Assembly: GCA_037444625.1 (NCBI GenBank)
Contig: JBBIMA010000021.1
Span: 1 to 64,000, forward strand
Origin: DTHT01 sp037444625
Lineage (GTDB): Bacteria > Acidobacteriota > Terriglobia > Bryobacterales > Bryobacteraceae
Length of the DNA stretch: 64,000 nucleotides
Reading direction: 5' to 3'
Positions 1 through 7,202 of this stretch are shown here, in pieces. A program made the translations under genes and the position numbers. Position 1 is the stretch's first letter; every line of letters starts with the position of its first letter. The notes under the pieces were generated by a model, which searched no databases, had not been told where the DNA came from, and saw nothing but the letters and a program-made list of their open reading frames with translations.

Positions 1-120
1 GACATCCTCGTAGCCCGCCAGGCGACTGTAGACCGACTGGCGAAACAGATCGGCCGGCGGAAACTGGGTGTTCCGGCCGCGGCGCGGATCGGTCAGGTAA
101 GGGCCGGCCTTGTTTCTCAC
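1..120 (-). mobile_element. IS1380-type transposase remnant (partial, runs off left edge)
   Basis: Reading the minus strand from a GTG at 118-120, the frame stays open to the window edge. The peptide contains LTDPRRGRNTQF, then DLFRQSVYSRLAGYEDV, which is the conserved N-terminal core of IS1380/IS4-superfamily transposases (the ...SVYSRLAGYED-NDA... region). A TAG at 121-123 (minus strand) directly precedes the GTG. The residues that normally come before this core are therefore missing, and the gene is probably a 5'-truncated remnant. The rest lies outside the window, so neither the DDE residues nor terminal inverted repeats can be judged. Confidence 0.7.
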
Positions 121-171
121 CTATTGGGTTTGGCTCTTCAGAGGGGCTGGATCCCATTGGAACCCGCGGGT

Positions 172-177
172 TACAAT
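172..177 (+). promoter_or_regulatory. -10-like element directly before the MBL-fold gene
   Basis: TACAAT ends 7 bases before the ATG at 185. A transcript starting at the usual distance from this hexamer would begin at or next to the start codon. No convincing -35 is visible. The same arrangement recurs before several other genes in this window. Confidence 0.4.
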
Positions 178-184
178 GTGCGGC

Positions 185-901
185 ATGGGAATCCGGAGTT
201 GCCTGCTGATGGTGCTTGTTCTGGCCGCGCAGAGCCCGCGCTCGGCCGATGAGTTCCCCACGGCGGCGGGGCCGGTGCGCATCACGCCCGTCCGCCACGC
301 CAGCCTGATGATCGAAGCGGCCGGCGTGGTGATCCACGTGGATCCGGTGGGCGAGGAACTTTACCGCGAGCTGCCCCCGGCGGACCTGATCCTGCTCACC
401 GACATCCACGGGGACCACCTGGACGCCAAGGTGCTGGCCAAACTGCGCAAGCCCGGCACACAGGTGCTTGCACCCGAGGCGGCCTTGAAGAGCGTGCCGG
501 AGGCGGCCGTGATGCGCAACGGCGACAAGCGAAGCTTCGGCCGGTGGGAGATCGAAGCCGTGCCGGCCTATAACATGGTGCGCGGACCGGCGCCCGGCCG
601 CCTGTTTCATGAAAAAGGGCGCGGCAACGGCTATGTCTTGACTTACGGCGGGAAGCGCTTCTATATCTCGGGCGACACCGAGGCGATCCCCGAGATGAAG
701 GCTCTGCGCGGCATTGATGTGGCCTTCCTGTGCATGAACCTGCCTTACACGATGCCGCCGGAGGAGGCGGCCGAGGCGGTTCGAGCCTTCCGGCCTAAGG
801 TGGTCTACCCCTACCACTACCGCAACTCGGACCTGGCGGTGTTCCAGCAGGCCCTGGCGGACACGGGCATCGAAGTGCGGTTGCGCGACTGGTATCGCTG
901 A
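185..901 (+). CDS. Exported MBL-fold (UlaG-like) metallo-hydrolase
   Basis: 238-residue protein of the metallo-beta-lactamase fold, UlaG-like branch. The first about 20 residues (MGIRSCLLMVLVLAAQSPRS) look like a signal peptide, so the protein probably acts in the periplasm or at the envelope. The zinc signature appears as LLTDIHGDHLD (D-x-H-x-D-H variant typical of this branch). It is followed by YISGDTEAIPE (the metal-binding Asp) and by VVYPYHYRNSD near the C-terminus (the last metal His). The start at 185 is chosen because it begins the signal peptide; an ATG at 176 and a longer frame from 110 are less likely. The next gene is a sulfatase 51 bases downstream. Substrate unknown. Confidence 0.8.
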   Translation: MGIRSCLLMVLVLAAQSPRSADEFPTAAGPVRITPVRHASLMIEAAGVVIHVDPVGEELYRELPPADLILLTDIHGDHLDAKVLAKLRKPGTQVLAPEAALKSVPEAAVMRNGDKRSFGRWEIEAVPAYNMVRGPAPGRLFHEKGRGNGYVLTYGGKRFYISGDTEAIPEMKALRGIDVAFLCMNLPYTMPPEEAAEAVRAFRPKVVYPYHYRNSDLAVFQQALADTGIEVRLRDWYR

Positions 902-952
902 GGCGCCGACGCCCGGGGTGAAAGAGGCCCCGGCCCGCTGGAGGAGGCGAAA

Positions 953-2473
953 ATGGAGCTTGCAAACTATACCCGGCGTACGTTCCTGGGCGCCGTCGGA
1001 GCGCCCGCGGTGATCCGCTCGCGGGCGGCGCGCCGGCCGAACATATTGATCGCGATCTCCGACGATCAGTCCTACCCGCACACCGGGGCCATGGGGGACA
1101 AGGTCGTCAGGACGCCTGCGTTCGACCGGGTGGCCGCGCAGGGGGTGCTATTCCGGCAGTGCTACAGCCTCTCTCCCGGTTGTGCCCCCGCTCGCGCGGG
1201 GCTGCTGACGGGGCGCTATCCGTGGCAACTCGAGGAAGCCGGCACGCACGCCAGCCTCTTCCCCCGGAAATTCACCGTCTACCCCGACCTGCTCGAGCAA
1301 AGCGGTTACTTCATCGGGCTGACCGGCAAGGGCGCGGGGCCCTGCAATTACCAGGACGCGGGCTGGGCGCGCAATCCGGCCGGTCCGAGCTTCGACAAGC
1401 ACAAGGTATCCAGCCCTCCGCCGGGGATCAACCCGAACGATTACACGCGAAACTTCGAGGACTTTCTCAGCGCCCGCCCCAAGGACAGACCGTTCTGCTT
1501 CTGGTACGGAGGGAGCGAACCGCACCGCGCCTACGAGAAAGGCGCCGGGGTGAAGTCGGGCAAACGAATCGAAGACGTCAGGGTTCCGCCTTTTCTGCCC
1601 GATAGTCCGGAGGTTCGCAGCGACATCCTGGACTACTACCGCGAGATCGAGCACTTCGACTGGCATCTCGGTCGCATGCTCGAGCTGCTGGAAAAGCGGG
1701 ACGAACTGGAGAACACCCTGGTGGTGGTCACTGCCGACAACGGCATGTCTTTCCCCGGGGCCAAGGCGACCATGTACGACTACGGCATCCACGTGCCGCT
1801 GGCCGTGATGTGGAAGGCGGAGTGCAAAGGCGGCCGGATCTCGGACGACCTCATCAGCTTCGCCGACTTCGCGCCGACGTTCCTGGAAGCGGCAGGCCTG
1901 CGCCCTCCGCCGCAAATGGTGGGCCGGAGCCTGCTGGCGTTGCTGCGCTCGGGCCGATCCGGAGTGATCGAGGCGGAGCGCAGGCGGGTGTTCTCGGGCC
2001 GCGAACGGCACTCACACGCCCGCTTCGACAACCTCGGCTATCCGGCGCGCGCCATGCGCCAGGGCAGCTATTTGTACATCTGGAACATGAAGCCGGACCG
2101 CTGGCCCGCAGGGGATCCGGAAATCTTCGCCGATATTGACGGGGGGCCGACCAAGGAGTGGATGATGCGACATCGCAAAGACCCGGGGGTCGCCCCGTTG
2201 TTCGAGCACGGCTTCGGCAAACGTCCCGAGGAACAATTGTTCGACGTGGCCGGCGACCCTGGGTGCCGGAGGAACTTGGCCGGCCTTCCCGCCTATGAGA
2301 GCCTGCGGCGGTCGCTGCGGGCGGCCCTGGAGAAGGCGCTGGCGGCGCAGGGCGATCCCAGGCTGTCGGGCAAGGGCGACATCTGGGAGAGCTACCCGCG
2401 CTTTTCGCCCATGCGCCCGGAACTGGGAGGTTTTGCCGAACGGGGAAAGGTGAATCCGAAGTATCTGAAGTAA
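953..2473 (+). CDS. Tat-exported sulfatase, N-sulfoglucosamine sulfohydrolase-like
   Basis: 506-residue type I sulfatase. The N-terminus YTRRTFLGAVGAPAVI is a twin-arginine signal. Metal ligands are at ISDDQS (residues about 35-40) and TADNG (about 259-263). The active-site motif is C77-A-P-A-R81, the CxPxR form in which the Cys is converted to formylglycine. The second motif reads GLTGKGAGPCNY, the GKG form seen in heparan-sulfamidase-like bacterial sulfatases rather than GKWHLG. SEPHR and DYYREIEHFD also fit that group. A GGAGG ribosome site lies about 8 bases before the ATG. Probably desulfates a glycan in the periplasm. A formylglycine-generating or anaerobic maturase gene is needed and none is present in this window. 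Confidence 0.88.
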   Translation: MELANYTRRTFLGAVGAPAVIRSRAARRPNILIAISDDQSYPHTGAMGDKVVRTPAFDRVAAQGVLFRQCYSLSPGCAPARAGLLTGRYPWQLEEAGTHASLFPRKFTVYPDLLEQSGYFIGLTGKGAGPCNYQDAGWARNPAGPSFDKHKVSSPPPGINPNDYTRNFEDFLSARPKDRPFCFWYGGSEPHRAYEKGAGVKSGKRIEDVRVPPFLPDSPEVRSDILDYYREIEHFDWHLGRMLELLEKRDELENTLVVVTADNGMSFPGAKATMYDYGIHVPLAVMWKAECKGGRISDDLISFADFAPTFLEAAGLRPPPQMVGRSLLALLRSGRSGVIEAERRRVFSGRERHSHARFDNLGYPARAMRQGSYLYIWNMKPDRWPAGDPEIFADIDGGPTKEWMMRHRKDPGVAPLFEHGFGKRPEEQLFDVAGDPGCRRNLAGLPAYESLRRSLRAALEKALAAQGDPRLSGKGDIWESYPRFSPMRPELGGFAERGKVNPKYLK

Positions 2474-2605
2474 AGCATGACCGGGAGGGGCCGAGGGGGG
2501 CGGCGGGCAGTCGGCGGGTCGCGCCGTGCGCCGGCGCGAAGGGTTCACTGGACGGCCCCCGAGAATTTCGGCCACAAAACGCCGGCTCGCACGTCTTAGT
2601 GGAAT

Positions 2606-2612
2606 GAGGAGG
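2606..2612 (+). promoter_or_regulatory. Ribosome binding site that fixes the start at 2619
   Basis: GAGGAGG, a near-perfect Shine-Dalgarno sequence, 6 bases before the ATG at 2619. It overlaps another possible start (ATG at 2604), which makes the 2619 start the better choice. Confidence 0.65.
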
Positions 2613-2618
2613 TGGATC

Positions 2619-2849
2619 ATGCGCGCCTTCTGGGAGGAGTTGCGGGAGCTGGCGGCCGCCCCGGATTTCCTGGCCATCGTGCTGTTGTGCCTGCTGCTCG
2701 GCGCCGGGGGCCGCATCGGCCGGCTCCTGGAATCCGAGCTTCCCCGATTCCGGCCCGCCGCCCCGCCGGAAAGCATCTGGTCGCTGCCGCCTCTGCCCGA
2801 AGTGCTGGAAGAGCTGCGGGAAGAACTGCGTCTGCCGCTGCCGCGCTGA
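2619..2849 (+). CDS. Small single-pass membrane protein, unknown function
   Basis: 76-residue protein with one hydrophobic segment (FLAIVLLCLLLGAGG, residues about 18-32), a short charged N-terminus and a proline-rich C-terminal half ending in two Glu/Leu stretches (EVLEELREEL). No family recognised. The start is set by the GAGGAGG site 6 bases upstream; a longer frame from 2526 begins in sequence without codon character. It lies in the 145-base gap after the sulfatase, 35 bases before selD and on the same strand, but nothing visible links it to selenium metabolism. Confidence 0.5.
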   Translation: MRAFWEELRELAAAPDFLAIVLLCLLLGAGGRIGRLLESELPRFRPAAPPESIWSLPPLPEVLEELREELRLPLPR

Positions 2850-2872
2850 CCCGCCGGGCCCTACCCTTCATT

Positions 2873-2878
2873 ACACTG
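2873..2878 (+). promoter_or_regulatory. -10-like element before selD
   Basis: TACACT ends 6 bases before the ATG at 2885. No Shine-Dalgarno sequence precedes that ATG. Together these suggest a leaderless or near-leaderless selD-pyrF mRNA. No clear -35 is visible. Confidence 0.35.
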
Positions 2879-2884
2879 GTGGTA

Positions 2885-3907
2885 ATGTCTCTCGGCAGAC
2901 TCACCGCCCACGTCAAGGCGGCCGGTTGAGCGTCCAAGCTAGGTCCAAGGGTCTTGGACCAGGTGCTCGCCGGGCTGCCTCGCGTGGCCGACGAAAACGT
3001 CTTGGTGGGCTTTGACACCGCCGACGACGCGGGGGTGTACAAGCTGACGCCGGAGTGCGCCCTGGTTCAAACCGTGGACTTCTTCACGCCCATCGTGGAC
3101 GATCCGTTCACCTTCGGCGCCATCGCCGCGGCCAACGCCCTGAGCGACGTCTACGCCATGGGTGCGCGGCCGCTGTGCGCCCTTTCGATCGTGGCCTACC
3201 CGGCCAAGGGCGATCTGGAGGATCTGCGCCAAATCCTGCTGGGAGGGGCGGAGAAGATGCGCGAAGCGGGCTGCGCCGTCCTGGGCGGGCACAGCGTGGG
3301 GGACGAGGAGATCAAGTTCGGCTACGCCGTGACGGGCCTGGTGCATCCGGAGCGGGTCTTGACCAAGGCCGGCGCGCGCCCGGGCGACGTGCTGATCCTG
3401 ACCAAACCTATCGGAACGGGCGTGATCGCCACCGCCTTGAAGCGCGGCCTGGCCGAGCCGGCCCATGTTGAGGCCTCGATCGCCTCGATGCTGGCTTTGA
3501 ACCGGCGGGCGGCCGAGGCCATTGAGGATCTCCAGGCGCACGCGGTGACGGACGTGACCGGCTTCGGCCTGCTGGGGCACGCGCGGGAGATGGCCTCAGC
3601 GGGGGAGGTGACGCTGGAGATACACAGCGGGGAAGTCGGGCTGCTGCCGGGGGCGCTCGACTACGCCCGGCAGGGCGCCCTGGCAGGCGGTCTCAAGAAC
3701 AACCGCGAGTTTGTGTCCTGCGCGGTGGAGACGGTGCGGGAGCTGCCCGAGGAGCTGGAGAATCTTCTTTACGACCCGCAGACCTCGGGCGGTCTGCTGA
3801 TCGCGCTGCCCGAGGAGGACGCCGGACGCTTGGTTGAGCGCCTGGGGGGAGCGCGCCGCGTGGGCCGCGTCCTGGCGCGGCAGCAGCGGTTGATCCGAGT
3901 TCTATGA
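2885..3907 (+). CDS. selD: Selenide, water dikinase (selenophosphate synthetase), UGA-encoded selenocysteine form
   Basis: Makes selenophosphate from selenide and ATP for Sec-tRNA and seleno-nucleosides. From ATG 2885 the frame reads MSLGRLTAHVKAAG, then TGA at 2927-2929, then ASKLGPRVLDQVLAG and a complete SelD body to 3907. The UGA falls exactly where SelD enzymes carry the catalytic Cys or Sec; E. coli has GCGCK, here it is G-U15-A-S-K18, so the catalytic Lys is also in place. Total length is about 340 residues, normal for SelD, whereas starting after the UGA would remove the active site. Further family features: DFFTPIVDDPFTFGAIAAANALSD cut at GAIAAANALSD, LGGHSVGDEE, DVTGFGLLGHA and DPQTSGGLL. 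A SECIS-like hairpin follows the UGA. The stop overlaps pyrF (ATGA). Confidence 0.9.
2937..2967 (+). promoter_or_regulatory. Putative bacterial SECIS element in selD
   Basis: A perfect 7-bp stem GGTCCAA (2942-2948) / TTGGACC (2954-2960) closes a 5-base loop GGGTC (2949-2953). Below an internal loop, AGC (2937-2939) can pair with GCT (2965-2967). The apical loop starts 20 bases after the last base of the UGA and opens with G and contains GU. That fits the known bacterial SECIS rules for SelB recognition: an apical loop about 16-37 bases from the UGA, with a G among its first bases. Pairing was found by eye; no folding energy was computed. Confidence 0.7.
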
Positions 3908-4599
3908 ATCGCAACCCGATCATCGTAGCCCTGGATTTGGAGTCCGCCCAGGCGGCGCGCGAGCTGGTCGAGCGTCTGGGCGACGCAGTCTGCTTTTACA
4001 AGGTGGGACTGGAGCTGTACGCCGCGGCGGGAATGGAGTTCGTCCGCGAGCTGATCGCTCGGGGCAAGGACGTGTTCCTGGATCTGAAGTTGTATGACAT
4101 CGGCGAGACCGTCCGGCGGGCCACGATCCAGGCGGCCCGCAGCGGAGCGCGCTTCCTGACGGTGCACGGCAGCAAGGCGGTGATGCGGGCCGCGGTCGAG
4201 GGCCGGGGCGAATCGCCCCTGAAGCTGCTGGCGGTTACGGTCTTGACGAGCTTCGATCAGGCGGACCTGGCCGAACTGGGCTACCCGTGCGCGGTCTCGG
4301 AGCTGGTGTCGCTGCGGGTGCGCAACGCGCTGGAGGCGGGCATGGACGGCATGGTCTGCTCGCCCCTGGAGGTGGCTTCCGTTCGCGCCCTGGCGCCGCG
4401 AGCCATCCTGGTCACTCCGGGCGTTCGCTCGGCCGGGGCGGGTAAAGGCGATCAGAAGCGCGTGGCCACGCCGGCCGAGGCTCTGCGCGACGGCGCCGAC
4501 TACCTGGTCATCGGCCGGCAGATCACGCGCGCGCCGGATCCCCGTCAGGAGGCCCTCAGGATCCTGGCCGAAGTCGGCCTCGCCCCGCCGGCCGCCTGA
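3904..4599 (+). CDS. pyrF: Orotidine 5'-phosphate decarboxylase
   Basis: 231 residues; last step of UMP synthesis (OMP to UMP + CO2), cytoplasmic. The catalytic DxKxxDI motif is present as DLKLYDIGETV (residues about 60-70). It is preceded by the substrate-binding IVALDLES and followed by LTVHGSKAVM, the SPLEV turn and TPGVRSAGAGKGDQKR, the phosphate-binding loop; VIGRQIT closes the barrel. The start ATG overlaps the selD stop (ATGA at 3904-3907), so the two genes are probably translationally coupled. The last 55 bases overlap the convergent cytochrome oxidase subunit IV gene on the other strand. Confidence 0.95.
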   Translation: MNRNPIIVALDLESAQAARELVERLGDAVCFYKVGLELYAAAGMEFVRELIARGKDVFLDLKLYDIGETVRRATIQAARSGARFLTVHGSKAVMRAAVEGRGESPLKLLAVTVLTSFDQADLAELGYPCAVSELVSLRVRNALEAGMDGMVCSPLEVASVRALAPRAILVTPGVRSAGAGKGDQKRVATPAEALRDGADYLVIGRQITRAPDPRQEALRILAEVGLAPPAA

Positions 4600-4919
4600 G
4601 GCGCCGGGGCGGCCGAGGGCGCCACCGGCTCGCGCGAGGCGGTATCCAGGAAGCAGAACATCAGGAAGATCGCCAGCATCGCCAGCCCGGTAAGGAAGAT
4701 CACGGCGTTCATGGGCCGCTCGTGGCGCAGATGCATGAAGTAGAGCGCCACCAGCGAGCCTTTCAGGCTGGCGATCGCCAGCGCGATGACGACGTTGACC
4801 GACGGGGCGCCGAAGTTCACCCCCGCCGCCAGCACCGTGACGGCGGTCAGGGCCAGCAGGACCGCCAGGACGCACAGGTAAGTTCGGGTTCCGCTTTCCG
4901 CCTGGGGCGTCGCGCTCAT
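4545..4919 (-). CDS. ctaF: Cytochrome c oxidase subunit IV (small caa3 subunit)
   Basis: 124-residue membrane protein of the prokaryotic COX4 family with three hydrophobic segments (roughly residues 15-33, 37-60 and 70-92). It contains ASLKGSLVALYFMHLRHE, the family signature in which a Lys-rich turn precedes the second helix end. Last gene of the 12-kb respiratory operon, 10 bases after subunit III. The Ala/Pro-rich C-terminal tail (about residues 97-124) is the part encoded opposite the pyrF 3' end, so the tail may have been extended into the neighbouring gene. Stabilises the oxidase; carries no cofactor. Confidence 0.85.
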   Translation of the reverse strand: MSATPQAESGTRTYLCVLAVLLALTAVTVLAAGVNFGAPSVNVVIALAIASLKGSLVALYFMHLRHERPMNAVIFLTGLAMLAIFLMFCFLDTASREPVAPSAAPAPQAAGGARPTSARILRAS

Positions 4920-4929
4920 CGGTTCGCTC

Positions 4930-5595
4930 CTAACTGATCAGATAAAGCATGGGGAACAGGTAGATCCAAATCATATCCACCAGGTGCCAGTAAAGGCCGG
5001 CCAGATCCACCGGCGTGTAATACCGGGCCGAAAATTCGCCCCGAAGGGCCCGGCGGAGCAGCCAGCCGATCACGACCATGCCGGCCGCGACGTGCAGGCC
5101 GTGCAGTCCGGTCATCAGAAAATAGAAACTGAAAAACATGAACTGGCCGGGCGTTGCGTCGCCGCGGTGGGCATAAAACCGGCCGGGCAGCAAGCCGTCG
5201 CGGAACTTATGGGAGTATTCGACGTACTTGACGCCCAAGAACACGCCGGCCAGGGTCAAAGTAAGGAGCAAGAACAGGACCACTCTGCGCCGCTCGCCCC
5301 GGCGCGCGCTGTGCACCGCCATGGCCATGGTGAAGCTGGAGACCAGGAGCACGACGGTATTGAGGGCCCCCAAGGCGCGATCCAGGTGCGCGTGGGCCTG
5401 ATGGAAGGCTTCGGCATGCAGCATGCGCATGACGCCGTAGCCCGCGAAGAGTCCGCCGAACAGCAGAATTTCGGTCACCAGGAAGAGCCACATGCCGATC
5501 TTGGAAGCTTCGGCCTGTTGTTCGGGCAGGGCGAAGTGATGTTGCAGGAAAGGCTGCTCGGCGCGCGGCTCGGCGGTCGTGCCGGAAAGGCTCAT
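4930..5595 (-). CDS. ctaE: Cytochrome c oxidase subunit III
   Basis: 221 residues, five predicted helices, heme-copper oxidase subunit III (CyoC/CtaE type). Typical features: KIGMWLFLVTEILLFGGLF near the N-terminus, FFSFYFLMTGLHGLHVAAG in the middle and YWHLVDMIWIYLFPMLYL at the C-terminus. It lacks the first two helices of mitochondrial-type subunit III, as is usual for caa3 enzymes. The start overlaps the subunit I stop by 4 bases (5592-5595), and subunit IV follows after 10 bases. Confidence 0.93.
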   Translation of the reverse strand: MSLSGTTAEPRAEQPFLQHHFALPEQQAEASKIGMWLFLVTEILLFGGLFAGYGVMRMLHAEAFHQAHAHLDRALGALNTVVLLVSSFTMAMAVHSARRGERRRVVLFLLLTLTLAGVFLGVKYVEYSHKFRDGLLPGRFYAHRGDATPGQFMFFSFYFLMTGLHGLHVAAGMVVIGWLLRRALRGEFSARYYTPVDLAGLYWHLVDMIWIYLFPMLYLIS

Positions 5596-7202
5596 GGCCG
5601 CCTCCCGGCCGCCGCCTCTTCGGGAACCAGGGGGAAGTCATACGGCCCGCCTTCCACCCGCGGCGTGCGTTCGAAATTGTGGACGGGCGGCGGCGAACCG
5701 GTCCGCCACTCCAGGGTCAGGCCGCCCCAGGGATTGGGCGGGGCGTCCGGCGGGCGCCGGAGCGACGCCAGGAGGTAACCGGCCATGATGAGCAGGCCGA
5801 GGGCTAAGGTCCAGGAGCCCACCGTGGAAAGGATGTGCAGCGGCTGGAATTCGGGCAGGTAGTTATAATAGCGCCGCGGCATGCCCCGGCTGCCGAGTAC
5901 GAACTGGGCCAGAAAGGTGGCGTTGAAGCCCACGAAGACCAGCCCGGCCGCCACTCGGGACCAGCGCTCCGAGTACATGCGGCCGAACATCTTGGGCCAC
6001 CAGTAATGCAACCCGGCCAGAAAGGCGATGACCGTGCCGCCCATCATCACGTAGTGAAAGTGCGCCACTACAAAATAGGTGTCGTGTAGGTGGACGTCGG
6101 TGGCCAGCGCGCCCAGGAACAGGCCGGTCAGCCCGCCGATGGCGAACAGCAGCAGGAAGCAGATCGCGTACAGCATGGGCGCCTGCAAGGAGATCGAGCC
6201 TCGGTACATGGTGGCCACCCAGTTGAACACCTTCACGGCCGAGGGAATGGCCACCAGGAAAGTGAGAAAGGAAAAGATGGCCGAGGCCAGCACCGACTGC
6301 CCGCTCACGAACATGTGGTGCCCCCAAACCAGGAAACTGACGCCGGCGATGGCCACGCTCGAGAAGGCGATCGCCCGATAGCCGAAAATGGGCCGGCGCG
6401 AGAACACCGGGATCACCTCCGAGATGATCGCCATGCCGGGCAGGATCATGATGTAGACCGCCGGATGGGAGTAGAACCAGAAGAAATGCTGGAACAGCAC
6501 CGGGTCGCCCCCCAGCTTGGGGTCGAAAATGCCGATGCCCAGCAGCCGCTCCATCAGCAACAGCAGCACGGTGATGCCGAGCACCGGCGTGGCCAGGATC
6601 TGAATGACGGCGGTGGCGTACATGCCCCAGACGAACAAGGGCATGCGGAACCAGCTCATGCCCGGAGCCCGCAGTTTATGGACCGTGGCGATGAAGTTGA
6701 TGCCCGTGAAGATCGAAGAGAAGCCCAGCACGAAGACCGCCAGGGTGACCAGATTCACCGCCCCGCCGGTGGAGGTGCTATAAGGGGTGTAGAAGGTCCA
6801 GCCGGTATCAATGCCTCCGGCCGCCAGGCTGGCCAGGGCCATCAGGGCGCCCGCCAGATAGAGGTAGTAACTGGCCAGGTTGAGTCGCGGGAAAGCAACG
6901 TCCTTGGCGCCGAGCAACAGCGGCAGCACGAAGTTTCCCAGGGCGGCCGGAATCGAAGGGATGATGAAGAGGAAAATCATCACCGCGCCGTGCAGCGTGA
7001 ACATTTTGTTGTAAGTTTCGGCGCTCATTACGGTTTTGCCGGGCGTGAGCAATTCCAGCCGGATGAGCATGGCGAACACGCCGCCCAGGAAGAAAGCCAG
7101 CAAAGTGGACCACAAGTACATCACGCCGATGCGCTTGTGGTCCAGCGTGGTCAGCCAGGACCACAGACCGCGCCGTTCGTTGAGGTAATTCCAGTCCGTC
7201 AC
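5592..7202 (-). CDS. ctaD: Cytochrome c oxidase subunit I (A2-type, caa3)
   Basis: 536-residue, 12-helix catalytic subunit that reduces O2 and pumps protons. Heme a/a3 and CuB ligands lie in the usual places: MLTLHG-type first ligand (MFTLHGAVMIF), the CuB motif FYSHPAVYIMILPG, WGHHMFVSG and the double-His VHLHDTYFVVAHFHYVM. The CuB motif has YSHPxVY instead of GHPEVY. This is the mark of A2-type heme-copper oxidases, in which Tyr-Ser replaces the D-channel Glu. Overlaps subunit II by 4 bases upstream and subunit III by 4 bases downstream. Confidence 0.95.
   Translation of the reverse strand: MTDWNYLNERRGLWSWLTTLDHKRIGVMYLWSTLLAFFLGGVFAMLIRLELLTPGKTVMSAETYNKMFTLHGAVMIFLFIIPSIPAALGNFVLPLLLGAKDVAFPRLNLASYYLYLAGALMALASLAAGGIDTGWTFYTPYSTSTGGAVNLVTLAVFVLGFSSIFTGINFIATVHKLRAPGMSWFRMPLFVWGMYATAVIQILATPVLGITVLLLLMERLLGIGIFDPKLGGDPVLFQHFFWFYSHPAVYIMILPGMAIISEVIPVFSRRPIFGYRAIAFSSVAIAGVSFLVWGHHMFVSGQSVLASAIFSFLTFLVAIPSAVKVFNWVATMYRGSISLQAPMLYAICFLLLFAIGGLTGLFLGALATDVHLHDTYFVVAHFHYVMMGGTVIAFLAGLHYWWPKMFGRMYSERWSRVAAGLVFVGFNATFLAQFVLGSRGMPRRYYNYLPEFQPLHILSTVGSWTLALGLLIMAGYLLASLRRPPDAPPNPWGGLTLEWRTGSPPPVHNFERTPRVEGGPYDFPLVPEEAAAGRRP

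Noticed and set aside
2954..3907. Conventional selD start at TTG 2954
   Set aside because: This start removes the catalytic loop and sits inside the 3' arm of the hairpin; the frame extends through UGA to a start at 2885 that restores a normal SelD N-terminus.
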